Origin: Aureivirga marina
GTDB taxonomy: Bacteria; Bacteroidota; Bacteroidia; Flavobacteriales; Flavobacteriaceae
Length of the DNA: 64,000 nucleotides
Direction: 5' to 3'
Assembly: GCF_015767265.1 (NCBI RefSeq)
Contig: NZ_JADPIB010000001.1
Span: 186,001 to 250,000 of the forward strand
Part shown: positions 35,967 to 44,838 of the stretch, in pieces
Position numbering within the stretch: position 1 is the first letter of the stretch
Layout of the letters: each line of letters starts with the position of its first letter
The notes under the pieces: model-generated
Database searches by the model: none
What the model saw: only the letters and a program-made list of their open reading frames with translations
What the model was told of the DNA's origin: nothing
Program-made: the position numbers and the translations under genes

Positions 35967-37439
35967 TTAAAACCCAAAATCAAAAAGCAAACTTCCCCAA
36001 TAATATGTAATTAAACTTACAACCAAAGTCCCTAATAAATTCAGAATAAAACCAGGAATTAACATTGATTTCATTTTAAATTGTTTTGTACTAAAAACAA
36101 TCGCATTTGGTGGTGTTGCAACAGGAAACATAAATGCTAAAGAAGCGCTAATTGTCAAAGGTAACATTACTAAAAGTGGATGAATATTAAGTGAAATTGC
36201 GAGCGCCGCAACAACTGGTAAAAGTGCTTGTGTAGAAGCTGTATTGGAAGTAAATTCAGTAATAAAAGTCATGAATAATGAAATCATTAGTAACATTAAA
36301 AAAGTTGGAAATCCTTGTAAAACTTGCATTTGAATACTTAACCAATCTAATAAACCTGAAAGTTGAAATCCATTTGCAAGCGCAAAACCTCCACCAAAAA
36401 GAAATAAAATTTCCCAAGGAATTCCAACAGTAGTTTTCCAGTCCATCAATTTTTGTTTTTTATCTTTTTTTGTAGGAATTACATATAAAAAAGAAACAAC
36501 TAAAAGCGCAATCATTGCATCTGAAATCAATTCAGGATATGTCAAAATTCGTTCCCAACCGGGAATAATAATTTTTCCAAATTCAATATCAGATCTAAAA
36601 ATTAATAAGACAGCAAAAAGAACAAATAAAATCAAAACAACTTTTTGCTCAAAAGTAATTTTCCCTAATTTTTTATAAGCATTTTCAAAAAAATCTTTAT
36701 TAGTTTTCTTTTTTGGAAGTTTAGGAACAAATAATTTTATCAAAACAATCATTGCTAAAAGTAACATTACAAATGAAATAGGAAAGGAAAAGAAAAACCA
36801 TTTACTAAAAGAAACTTCCGAATGCATCGGAAAAGTATCAGAGAAAATTTTTGTAAAAACTAAATTTGGAGGAGTTCCAATTAAAGTTGCAATTCCGCCA
36901 ATTGAACAAGCATAAGCAATTCCTAAAAATAAAGCAATGTGAAACTTTTTCAATTTGTCTTTTCCATAGATTTCTTTTAAGTGTGAATTAACAGACATTG
37001 CAATTGGCAACATTAAAAGAGTGGTTGCTGTATTGGAAATCCACATAGAAAGAAAAGCACAAATTAGCATAAATCCAATGATAATTTTCGTTGGGCTTTT
37101 CCCAAATAAAATCAATGCTTTTAAAGCGATTCTTTTATGAACATCCCATTTTTCAAGAGCGAGTGCCATGATAAATCCACCCATAAAAAGAAATATAATT
37201 TCATTAATATAAAATCCAGCAATCAATTTAGAACTTGCGATTCCTGTTAAAGGAAAAAGAATAATTGGCAATAAAGAAGTAATTCCAATTGGAATCACAT
37301 CGGTAATCCACCAACCTACAACCCAAATTAGAATTCCCAACATCGGTAAAATCATTGGATGCGCTTCATTTTTTGGTAAAATAAAAGAGAAGATGATAAA
37401 TAATAATGGAAAAAGATAGGTTGCGATTTTTTCTTTCAT
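35967..37439 (-). CDS. DASS/SLC13 family divalent anion:sodium symporter
   Basis: The 490-aa inner-membrane protein has about 11-12 hydrophobic segments and both substrate/sodium hairpin motifs of the family: MWISNTATTLLMLPIA (first SNT, near residue 132) and TEFTSNTASTQALLPVV (second SNT, near 395). GTPPNLVF near 183 and TPPNAIVF near 440 complete the repeats. It should import dicarboxylates such as succinate or malate, or sulfate, driven by Na+. The start at 37439 (MKEKIATYLF) is chosen; a longer open frame runs backwards through the terminator and tRNA gene and cannot be coding. Confidence 0.93.
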   Translation of the reverse strand: MKEKIATYLFPLLFIIFSFILPKNEAHPMILPMLGILIWVVGWWITDVIPIGITSLLPIILFPLTGIASSKLIAGFYINEIIFLFMGGFIMALALEKWDVHKRIALKALILFGKSPTKIIIGFMLICAFLSMWISNTATTLLMLPIAMSVNSHLKEIYGKDKLKKFHIALFLGIAYACSIGGIATLIGTPPNLVFTKIFSDTFPMHSEVSFSKWFFFSFPISFVMLLLAMIVLIKLFVPKLPKKKTNKDFFENAYKKLGKITFEQKVVLILFVLFAVLLIFRSDIEFGKIIIPGWERILTYPELISDAMIALLVVSFLYVIPTKKDKKQKLMDWKTTVGIPWEILFLFGGGFALANGFQLSGLLDWLSIQMQVLQGFPTFLMLLMISLFMTFITEFTSNTASTQALLPVVAALAISLNIHPLLVMLPLTISASLAFMFPVATPPNAIVFSTKQFKMKSMLIPGFILNLLGTLVVSLITYYWGSLLFDFGF

Positions 37440-37496
37440 CAGTTTTTTATTCAAGTTTTGAATAAAGTTAAAAAGAAAATGGAATATTATAAAAAA

Positions 37497-37530
37497 GAAA
37501 AACCTCAAACATAATGTTTGAGGTTTTGTT
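37497..37530 (-). terminator. Rho-independent terminator of tRNA-Ser
   Basis: On the minus strand CCTCAAACA and TGTTTGAGG form a perfect stem with loop TTA and adjacent A/T tracts directly after the tRNA 3' end. Confidence 0.88.
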
Positions 37531-37532
37531 TG

Positions 37533-37617
37533 CGGAGAAAGAGGGATTCGAACCCCCGGACCTGTTACAGTCAATGGTTTTCAAGACCACCGCATTCGAC
37601 CACTCTGCCATTTCTCC
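37533..37617 (-). tRNA. tRNA-Ser(UGA)
   Basis: Read on the minus strand, GGAGAAA at the 5' end pairs with TTTCTCC at the 3' end, with G as discriminator. The D-arm (GCAGAGTGGTCGAATGC), the anticodon loop CTTGAAA giving anticodon UGA, a long variable arm (TTGACTGTAACAGGTCC) and the T-arm with GGTTCGAATCC are all present. The length is 85 nt. The long variable arm is diagnostic for class II tRNA and with UGA means serine. The CCA end is not fully encoded. Confidence 0.97.
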
Positions 37618-37645
37618 AGGTACAATCATTTCCTGATTGCGATTG

Positions 37646-37675
37646 CAAATATAAAGGGTTTTCTCATTTTTGCAA
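37646..37675 (-). promoter_or_regulatory. Promoter of tRNA-Ser
   Basis: On the minus strand TTG (complement of 37673-37675) and TATATTTG (complement of 37646-37653) are separated by 19 nt, an excellent fit to the flavobacterial promoter. The tRNA begins about 28 nt downstream. Confidence 0.72.
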
Positions 37676-37845
37676 TGTTTTTTTTGATATTTTTTTAAGT
37701 TTTTCACCTTAAAAAATTTAAGTAATTGATAATCTTTTTGTTATTAATTTAAAAAATATGAGAAAGAATTCTACCATACCACTTCTTTAAGTAAAATCTA
37801 TTTTTTAGAACATGAAAATTTAAAAAGCAATCGAAAATACTTTCG

Positions 37846-37853
37846 TATTTTTG
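37846..37853 (+). promoter_or_regulatory. Putative -7 promoter element of aroC
   Basis: TATTTTTG matches TAnnTTTG, 17 nt before the aroC start codon. No clear TTG element upstream. Confidence 0.45.
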
Positions 37854-37870
37854 CAAAAACAATAAATAAA

Positions 37871-38932
37871 ATGGCAAGTAACTCGTTTGGAGAAATTTTT
37901 AGATTGACTTCTTTTGGGGAATCACATGGAGAAGCAATTGGCGGAATTATTGATGGATGTCCTTCTGGAATTGAATTAGATTTAGAAGCAATTCAAAAAG
38001 AATTAGACAGAAGAAAACCTGGTCAATCAAAAATTGTAACCCAAAGAAAAGAACCAGACGAAGTACAATTTTTATCAGGAATTTTTGAAGGAAAAACTAC
38101 TGGGGCTTCTATTGGATTTATCATCAAAAATCAAAATCAGAAATCGCATGATTATTCGCATATAAAAGATCAATTTCGACCTTCACATGCAGATTTTACT
38201 TATTCTCAAAAATATGGAAATCGAGATTATCGTGGAGGAGGAAGAACCTCAGCAAGAGAAACTGCAAATTGGGTGGTTGCAGGAGCAATTGCAAAACAAG
38301 TAATTTCACAAATAAAAATTACGGCTTACACTGCTTCTGTTGGGAAAATTCACTTAAACAAAACTTATCAAGAAGTAGATTTTTCACAAATTGAAAAAAA
38401 TATAGTTCGTTGTCCAGATCTTGAAAAAGCAGAAGAAATGATTTCTTACATTCAACAAATTCGAAAAGAAGGTGATACAATTGGAGGAATTGTAGAGTGT
38501 GTAATTCAAAATGTTCCAATTGGATTAGGAGAACCTATTTTTAATAAATTACATGCACAACTTGGAAAAGCAATGTTAGGAATTAATGCCGTAAAAGGAT
38601 TTGCTTTTGGAAGTGGTTTTGAAGGAACTGAATTAAAAGGAAGTGAACATAATGATTTGTTCAATGCAGATGGTTCTACAAAAACGAACTATTCTGGAGG
38701 AATTCAAGGAGGAATTAGTAATGGAATGGATATTTTCTTTAAAGTTGCATTTAAACCTGTTGCAACAATAATGCAAGAACAAGATACAATTGATAAAGAA
38801 GGAAATTTAGTAAAAATGATGGGAAAAGGAAGACATGATCCTTGTGTTGTCCCTAGAGCAATTCCAATTGTAGAAGCAATGGCAGCAATGGTTTTAACCG
38901 ATTTTTATCTACTAGAAAAAACACATAAATAA
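37871..38932 (+). CDS. aroC: Chorismate synthase
   Basis: This enzyme removes phosphate from EPSP to give chorismate with reduced FMN as cofactor, the last step of the common aromatic pathway. The 353-aa length is normal. Family motifs are [18 protein letters not shown] (residues 16-33), [20 protein letters not shown] (near 119-138), [14 protein letters not shown] (near 238) and the C-terminal [18 protein letters not shown]. No other aro genes are adjacent. Confidence 0.97.
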   Translation: MASNSFGEIFRLTSFGESHGEAIGGIIDGCPSGIELDLEAIQKELDRRKPGQSKIVTQRKEPDEVQFLSGIFEGKTTGASIGFIIKNQNQKSHDYSHIKDQFRPSHADFTYSQKYGNRDYRGGGRTSARETANWVVAGAIAKQVISQIKITAYTASVGKIHLNKTYQEVDFSQIEKNIVRCPDLEKAEEMISYIQQIRKEGDTIGGIVECVIQNVPIGLGEPIFNKLHAQLGKAMLGINAVKGFAFGSGFEGTELKGSEHNDLFNADGSTKTNYSGGIQGGISNGMDIFFKVAFKPVATIMQEQDTIDKEGNLVKMMGKGRHDPCVVPRAIPIVEAMAAMVLTDFYLLEKTHK

Positions 38933-38934
38933 TA

Positions 38935-38966
38935 AAAAAAGCGATTGAAAATTCAATCGCTTTTTT
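38935..38966. terminator. Bidirectional Rho-independent terminator
   Basis: AAAAAAGCGATTGA and TCAATCGCTTTTTT form a perfect 14-bp stem with a 4-nt loop between the convergent aroC and DUF885 genes. Confidence 0.94.
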
Positions 38967-38977
38967 GTTTTATCTAA

Positions 38978-40822
38978 TTAACTATTTGGATTTTTTCCTT
39001 GAATATATTCATCAACTAAATCTTCTAAAATATTTAGAGGAACTGGTCCATTAGAAAGAACAACTTCATGGAACTCACGAATATCAAATTTATCACCTAA
39101 CTGATTTTTTGATTTTTCTCTTAATTCCATAATTTTCAACATCCCAATTTTATACGCTGTTGCTTGTGATGGCATTACAATGTGTCTATCAACCATTTTG
39201 ATACAATCTGCTGAGCTATTTGGCGTATTATTTTCATAGAAATCAATTCCTTCTTGACGTGTCCATTTCATTTCATGAATTCCTGTATCAACAACCAAAC
39301 GACATGCTCTCCAAAGTTCCATTGCAAGACGTCCAAAATCAGAATATGGATCTTTATAAAAACCTAATTCTTTTGGAATATTTTCACAATATAAAGCCCA
39401 ACCTTCTACATATGCAGTGTATCCTCCTAGTTTTCTAAACATTGGAATTCCATCTAATTCTTGCGCAATTGAAATTTGCATATGATGTCCTGGAATCCCT
39501 TCGTGATATGCTAAAGCTTCCATTTGATATGATGGCATGCTTTTCATATCATATGTATTTGCATAATATGTTCCTGGACGTTTACCATCCATAGAACCTC
39601 TTTGATAGAATGCTTTTCCAGCTGATTTTTCTCTAAAGGCTTCAACAGGTTTTGTAACTAAATCTGCTTTTGGTTTTGTGATAAATAATTCATCCAAACG
39701 ACCTTTCATCGTATTGATGATTTTTGTAGCATCTGTTACATAATCCTCTTTCCCTTTTTTAGTCTCAGGATAATAGAATTGTGGATCATTTTTCATGAAT
39801 TTAAAGAATTCTTGTAAGCTTCCTTTGAAACCAACTTTTTCTTTAATTACATTCATTTCTCCATGAATTCTTTTTACTTCATTTAAACCAATTTCATGAA
39901 TTTCTTTAGCGGAAAGATCTGTTGTAGTCGTTCTTTGTAAAGCATTTGCATAAAATTCTTGTCCATTTGGAAATTTCCAAGCTCCATCATCTGTTGTTGC
40001 TGTACTTTCTTCATGATTTAAGAATTCAATTAAATTAACATAAGCAACTTTTACTTGTTCTAAATTCTTCTTTGCAACTTTGATCAAAGGTTTCTTATCT
40101 TCTTCTGATAAATCTAATGAATTTAATTTCTTTAAAAAATCTTCATAAAGAACACTATTTTCTTTAGAATCTGTAAAAGGTTGTCCAGTTATTACATTTT
40201 TAGAATCTCTAATTACTTTCTCAAAAACAAACTTTGGAATTTTTATTCCTTTTTCATGACTTGCCTTTAAATTTTCAATCAATTGATCAAATAAAGGTTT
40301 CATATTCCCTAATCTTTTAATATATGCTTTTAAATCGGAAACATCAGAAACTTGATGCATATTAATCAAAAATGCAGGAATTTCAGCTTGCATTCCATGC
40401 ATTTGATTTAACGGATAATGATATAATTCGTATTTATGATCTTCAATTGTATTTTCTAATCTTTGTTTGAATAAATCATAACTTAATTTCGATTTTTTAT
40501 CTAAAGCATTCACAGAAATAGAATCTTTTAACCAAGTTAGATAGTTTTTAGATAATTCTACCTCATCTGCTTTAGCTTTCAAAGAAATATCATCCCATTT
40601 ATCATAATCATCTTTTTTCCCCAGACGCGTTTGCATCATTGGACTTTTTTTGATTCTTTCTTCTGTTACTTTTGCAAAGAAATTATTTAATTTCTCTGAT
40701 TCTTGTTTCATTTCAACTTCTGTAAAAGTTGTTTTATCTTTCTTAGAGTCAGCAGTATTTTGACAAGAAGTTATCGCCAAAGAAATAGCTAAAATTGCCA
40801 AAGAAGTTTTTATAATTTTCAT
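38978..40822 (-). CDS. DUF885 family lipoprotein, putative metallopeptidase
   Basis: The 614-aa protein starts with a lipoprotein signal (Cys20 in ITSCQNTADS). The DUF885 domain fills most of it, with the HExxxGH-type motif YHEGIPGHHMQISIA near residue 444 and downstream EGWALYCENIPKE (second metal-binding Glu, near 480). Family members are gluzincin-like peptidases whose few studied examples act on peptides. It is probably anchored in the periplasm or at the outer membrane. It is a single gene; the divergent histidine kinase lies 352 bp away. Confidence 0.9.
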   Translation of the reverse strand: MKIIKTSLAILAISLAITSCQNTADSKKDKTTFTEVEMKQESEKLNNFFAKVTEERIKKSPMMQTRLGKKDDYDKWDDISLKAKADEVELSKNYLTWLKDSISVNALDKKSKLSYDLFKQRLENTIEDHKYELYHYPLNQMHGMQAEIPAFLINMHQVSDVSDLKAYIKRLGNMKPLFDQLIENLKASHEKGIKIPKFVFEKVIRDSKNVITGQPFTDSKENSVLYEDFLKKLNSLDLSEEDKKPLIKVAKKNLEQVKVAYVNLIEFLNHEESTATTDDGAWKFPNGQEFYANALQRTTTTDLSAKEIHEIGLNEVKRIHGEMNVIKEKVGFKGSLQEFFKFMKNDPQFYYPETKKGKEDYVTDATKIINTMKGRLDELFITKPKADLVTKPVEAFREKSAGKAFYQRGSMDGKRPGTYYANTYDMKSMPSYQMEALAYHEGIPGHHMQISIAQELDGIPMFRKLGGYTAYVEGWALYCENIPKELGFYKDPYSDFGRLAMELWRACRLVVDTGIHEMKWTRQEGIDFYENNTPNSSADCIKMVDRHIVMPSQATAYKIGMLKIMELREKSKNQLGDKFDIREFHEVVLSNGPVPLNILEDLVDEYIQGKNPNS

Positions 40823-41004
40823 TTTAACGTGTATAAGTGTGCCTTAATTAATTTGATGTGAATATAGAGGATTTTTTTCAGATTTAAAAAAGAGTAATTT
40901 TTATAACTCTTCCAAATCACTAACATCTCATTTTAGTTAAAATAATATCAATAATTCATTAAAATCAATTTATAAGAACGATATATTTAATTTTATTTTC
41001 TAGT

Positions 41005-41038
41005 TTGTTAAATATAAAGCAATGTTTTAGTATATTTG
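41005..41038 (+). promoter_or_regulatory. Promoter of the LytS/LytTR operon
   Basis: TTG at 41005-41007 and TATATTTG at 41031-41038 are separated by 23 nt, the upper end of the flavobacterial range. The leader to the start codon at 41175 would be about 130 nt. The rest of the 352-bp gap 40823-41174 is AT-rich with no gene seen. Confidence 0.6.
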
Positions 41039-41174
41039 GTTTTCCTTAAGGGTATATCTAGCTAATTTTATTTTTAAAATGTGAAATATGGGGAAAGTTA
41101 AAGGCTGAAAATAATATTAGTCCAAACAAAAAATTGCAACAAATACGATTTATAAGGAATTATAATCAAACCAA

Positions 41175-44075
41175 ATGAAAACGTTATTATACAGCATCAT
41201 TACCTTACTCTTTTGTGTAAGTAAGATGGGGTTTTCTCAAATATCAGGCATTACAAAGTACACGACAAACAACGGCTTATCAAGTAATACTGTATATGAT
41301 ATTGTACAAGATGAGAATGGCTTTATTTTACTTGCTACAGATTATGGATTAAGTAAATTTGATGGTAAAAAATTTGTCAATTATACTATTGATGACGGAC
41401 TTCCTGACAATGAAATTTTATATTTCTATAAAGATTCTTATAATAAAATTTGGCTGATTGGATTCAATGGAAAAGTTGGATATTACCAAGACGGTTGTTT
41501 TTATAATTCTAGAAATAATGACATCTGTAAACAATTGGTTTTTTCGGAATTTATTTGTGATATGTTCGAAGATAGTCAAGGAAATATTTGGTTTGCAGAA
41601 TTTGATGAAGGAATAAAAAAACTTTCTTCTGATGGAATTGTAAGAGAAGTTTATTCAGAAGAAATCTTTCATAATAAAGTTGGAAATAAAATGTATTTCA
41701 TCGAAAATAAAAATGATGATGTTTTATTAGCAACTGCAAGAAGAGACTCTGTTGTTTCTCTAAATATTTCAAAAAATCACCACTACTGGAAAAGTGAAAA
41801 ATTTAAAAATATTAAAGAATATAGCTTTAAAAAACTACAAGATAAAAAAGCTGCATTATTAACCGATTTTGATCAAAATTCACAAAAGGTTTTTCAAACA
41901 ATTCAAGAGGATATTGATAAAAGACAAAAAGGATTTCATCTTTTTAAATTAAGAGAAACAAATTCCAAATATTGGATTACAAATATTATGGAAGGTGTTG
42001 CTATAATTGATAAAGCAACTTTTCAAAAAGTAAAATATTTAGAAGAAGATCAAACTACAAAATCATACCAAGATAATGAAGGAAACATTTGGATTGGAAC
42101 AAAAGCAAATGGTGTTCTTTTGGTTACAAACCCAGAGTCTTCCTTAATTCGTTTTAAAGATATTGCAAAACAAAATTTACATAGTATTGCAACTTTTCAT
42201 AAATTTTTAGCTTTAGGAACAGAAAGTGGTATCATTCAAATTTTAGATACAACAAATTTTAAAATTGTCAAAGAAGTAGATTTAGACGATTTAAAAATTA
42301 AGAATAAAGTACAACAAATTAAAAAATATAAAAACGATATTTATTTCATTTGTGAGCATTCAATTTACAAAGCAGATACTTTATTTAAAAATAGAAAAAT
42401 TGAGAAAATTTTAGATGTCACAAAAGGTTATAGTAAACTTTCAAATATCAAAGATGCATCTTTTTTAAATGATGTTTGTTATACTTCACATACATATGGT
42501 GTTGGAGCTTTTCATTTGAAATCCAAAAAAATGGAAATTTTCAAAAAAGGTCGAAGTACTTCTATTTATGCACACAATAAAGATTCTATTTGGATTGGTG
42601 GAACTTCTTATTTTAGTTTGTTTAATGACAAAGGAGAATTGATTAATAAACGTAAAACAAGTAATATTACAAACATTCAGAAATACAATGATTCTACGAT
42701 TATAATTGGAACGAATTCATGTGGTTTTGCTCTTTTAACAAAGGAAAAAATAAAATACATTGATAAAGATAAAGGTTTGGTAAATAACTTTATTAAATCT
42801 ATTTATGTCGATGAAAATAAGAATATTTGGGTTTCTACAAACAACGGAATTAACAAAGTAAATTTAGACTCTAATTTAAATCTTTCATCTGTGAAACATT
42901 TCACTGTTTCTGAAGGGTTAAATTGTAATAATGTTCGAAAAACCTACATTTCAAAAGACAAACTTTATGTTGCTACAGGAGAAGGATTTAGTGTTTTGAA
43001 TATTGATACACCAGAACAAAATAAATTTCCGCCTAAAATACATTTAAACAAAGTTTTGGTCAATAATTATGAAACAGATTTCGAAACAGAACAAATTTAT
43101 AATTTCGATCAAAACGATTTTGAGTTTGATTTTTCAGGAATTTCATTTTATAGTTTAGGAAATATCACATATAAATATCGTCTTTTAGGCTTGGAAAATG
43201 AATGGCGAGAAACAAGCTCAAGTAAAATTCGTTACCCTGCTTTGTCTCCAGGAAAATATACGTTTGAAGTTTATGCTATTTCAAAAAGTGAACTTCCTAG
43301 TACTAAAATTGTACAATTAGCTTTTAAAATTAAAAAACCTTTTTATTTAAGTTATCCTTTTATCATTGCGGTTGGAAGTATAATTTTATTTGTGGCTCTT
43401 TATTTTTACAATCATAACAGAAAAAAAATCTTGATTCGAAATAAATTAAATAGCTTAAAATTTCAAGCTTTAAATGCACAAATGAATCCTCATTTTATCA
43501 ATAATTTATTGTCTTGTATTCAAGAATTAATCGAAGATGGAAATAAAAGAGAAGCAATTCATTATTTACAAAAATTTTCAGATTTAACGAATTTAATTCT
43601 ACAATCTACAAAGTCAAATTTGATTACATTAAGCCGAGAATTAAAAATCGTCCAACTTTATTTAGATTTAAAATTAATCCGTCACAACCATGCATTTTCT
43701 TATAAAATAAATACCGAAGAATTAATCAAACATGATTTATTCGATATCACAGTTCCTCCACTTATTTTACAGCCTTTAATTGAAAATTCTATCATTCATG
43801 GAATGCAATCAAATCCAGAAAATGGAAAGATTGATATTTCATTTGAAGCACAAAAAAACAATTTTCTAATTTGTAAAATAAAAGACAATGGAATCGGGAT
43901 GAATTTTTTTAATAAAAGAAAAGGAATTTCACTTCAAAATATCAATGAGCGATTAAAAATCATTAATGATTGCCCGAAAAACGAAAATTTAATTAACATC
44001 ACAAATATTTATGATAAAAATCAAAAATTAAAGGGAACGCAAGTTACCCTCAGAATACCTTACCTCACAATATAA
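41175..44075 (+). CDS. Periplasmic propeller sensor histidine kinase (LytS/His_kinase type)
   Basis: The 966-aa protein has a signal peptide (about 1-22) and a large periplasmic sensor of many two-component-propeller repeats. NGLSSNTVYDIVQDENGFIL opens the first blade and DGLPDNEILYFYKDSYNKIW the second. A Y_Y_Y-type domain (about 640-720, ending in PGKYTFEVYAIS) and one transmembrane helix (about 725-748) follow. The cytoplasmic kinase is PF06580-like: LNAQMNPHFINNLLSCIQEL has the phospho-His near 772, LILQPLIENSIIHG (N-box) lies near 869 and DNGIGMN near 905. Its response regulator starts 11 nt downstream. The ligand is unknown. Confidence 0.93.
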   Translation: MKTLLYSIITLLFCVSKMGFSQISGITKYTTNNGLSSNTVYDIVQDENGFILLATDYGLSKFDGKKFVNYTIDDGLPDNEILYFYKDSYNKIWLIGFNGKVGYYQDGCFYNSRNNDICKQLVFSEFICDMFEDSQGNIWFAEFDEGIKKLSSDGIVREVYSEEIFHNKVGNKMYFIENKNDDVLLATARRDSVVSLNISKNHHYWKSEKFKNIKEYSFKKLQDKKAALLTDFDQNSQKVFQTIQEDIDKRQKGFHLFKLRETNSKYWITNIMEGVAIIDKATFQKVKYLEEDQTTKSYQDNEGNIWIGTKANGVLLVTNPESSLIRFKDIAKQNLHSIATFHKFLALGTESGIIQILDTTNFKIVKEVDLDDLKIKNKVQQIKKYKNDIYFICEHSIYKADTLFKNRKIEKILDVTKGYSKLSNIKDASFLNDVCYTSHTYGVGAFHLKSKKMEIFKKGRSTSIYAHNKDSIWIGGTSYFSLFNDKGELINKRKTSNITNIQKYNDSTIIIGTNSCGFALLTKEKIKYIDKDKGLVNNFIKSIYVDENKNIWVSTNNGINKVNLDSNLNLSSVKHFTVSEGLNCNNVRKTYISKDKLYVATGEGFSVLNIDTPEQNKFPPKIHLNKVLVNNYETDFETEQIYNFDQNDFEFDFSGISFYSLGNITYKYRLLGLENEWRETSSSKIRYPALSPGKYTFEVYAISKSELPSTKIVQLAFKIKKPFYLSYPFIIAVGSIILFVALYFYNHNRKKILIRNKLNSLKFQALNAQMNPHFINNLLSCIQELIEDGNKREAIHYLQKFSDLTNLILQSTKSNLITLSRELKIVQLYLDLKLIRHNHAFSYKINTEELIKHDLFDITVPPLILQPLIENSIIHGMQSNPENGKIDISFEAQKNNFLICKIKDNGIGMNFFNKRKGISLQNINERLKIINDCPKNENLINITNIYDKNQKLKGTQVTLRIPYLTI

Positions 44076-44085
44076 TACATAAAAC

Positions 44086-44838
44086 ATGATTAAGTCTATT
44101 ATTATTGAAGATGAGAAACACGCCGTGAATCATCTCAGCAATTTAATCAAAAATCATTTTTCTGACAGAATTGAAATTCTAGCAGAAAGTGATACGATTT
44201 CAAATGGAATTTTATTAATCGAAGACTTAAAACCTGATTTAATTTTTTTAGATATTCAATTAAAAGACGGAACTGGTTTTGAGCTTTTAGATAATGTAAA
44301 AAATAAAATGTCTTTTGAAGTAATTTTTACTACAGGCTTAAAAAATTATAAAGAAAAAGCCTTAGACTATTTTGCATTTTATTACTTAAATAAACCAATT
44401 GATCAAGAAAAATTTAAAACAGTTATTGACAATTATTTATACCGAAAAACAGCCTTTGATTTAGAAAAATACTTAAGTTTTAAACAACAAATTGAATCAA
44501 AAAATGTAATTTCTCTTCCTGTAAATGGCGGATTTGAAATTCAGCAAATTGGAGATATTTTGTATTGCGAAGCTGATGGAAGTTATACCAAATTTCACAT
44601 AGCAAATGGAAAAACTCACATCAGTTCTACTAACTTAAAAAAGAATGAAGAAATTTTAAAAGAACATATGTTTTATAGAATTCATCGTTCTTCTTTAGTT
44701 AATTTAAAACACATAAAATCTTATAATGCATCCACTGGAAAAATAATTTTATCTAATAAAAAAACTCTTTTAGTTTCGGCTAGAAACAAAAAGAGCTTTT
44801 CACAAATATTGAAATTAATGGTCCACACCATCAATTAA
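44086..44838 (+). CDS. LytTR family response regulator
   Basis: The 250-aa protein has a receiver domain (IIIEDEKHAVNHL at the start, phospho-acceptor Asp in LIFLDIQLKDGTGF near residue 56, Lys in YLNKPID near 104) and a LytTR DNA-binding domain (about 145-248, with ADGSYTKFHIANG and YRIHRSSLVNLKHIKSY). It forms a pair with the upstream kinase. LytTR regulators bind direct repeats near promoters; no such site was identified here. Its stop codon overlaps that of the convergent YfhO gene by 3 nt, leaving no room for a terminator. Confidence 0.95.
   Translation: MIKSIIIEDEKHAVNHLSNLIKNHFSDRIEILAESDTISNGILLIEDLKPDLIFLDIQLKDGTGFELLDNVKNKMSFEVIFTTGLKNYKEKALDYFAFYYLNKPIDQEKFKTVIDNYLYRKTAFDLEKYLSFKQQIESKNVISLPVNGGFEIQQIGDILYCEADGSYTKFHIANGKTHISSTNLKKNEEILKEHMFYRIHRSSLVNLKHIKSYNASTGKIILSNKKTLLVSARNKKSFSQILKLMVHTIN

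Noticed and set aside
37440-37574. N-terminal extension of the DASS transporter
   Set aside because: The open frame runs through the tRNA-Ser gene and its terminator. The start at 37439 gives a normal first transmembrane helix.
40823-41174. Riboswitch or structured RNA in the 130-nt leader of the kinase operon
   Set aside because: No conserved riboswitch core or stable long stem could be recognised by eye.
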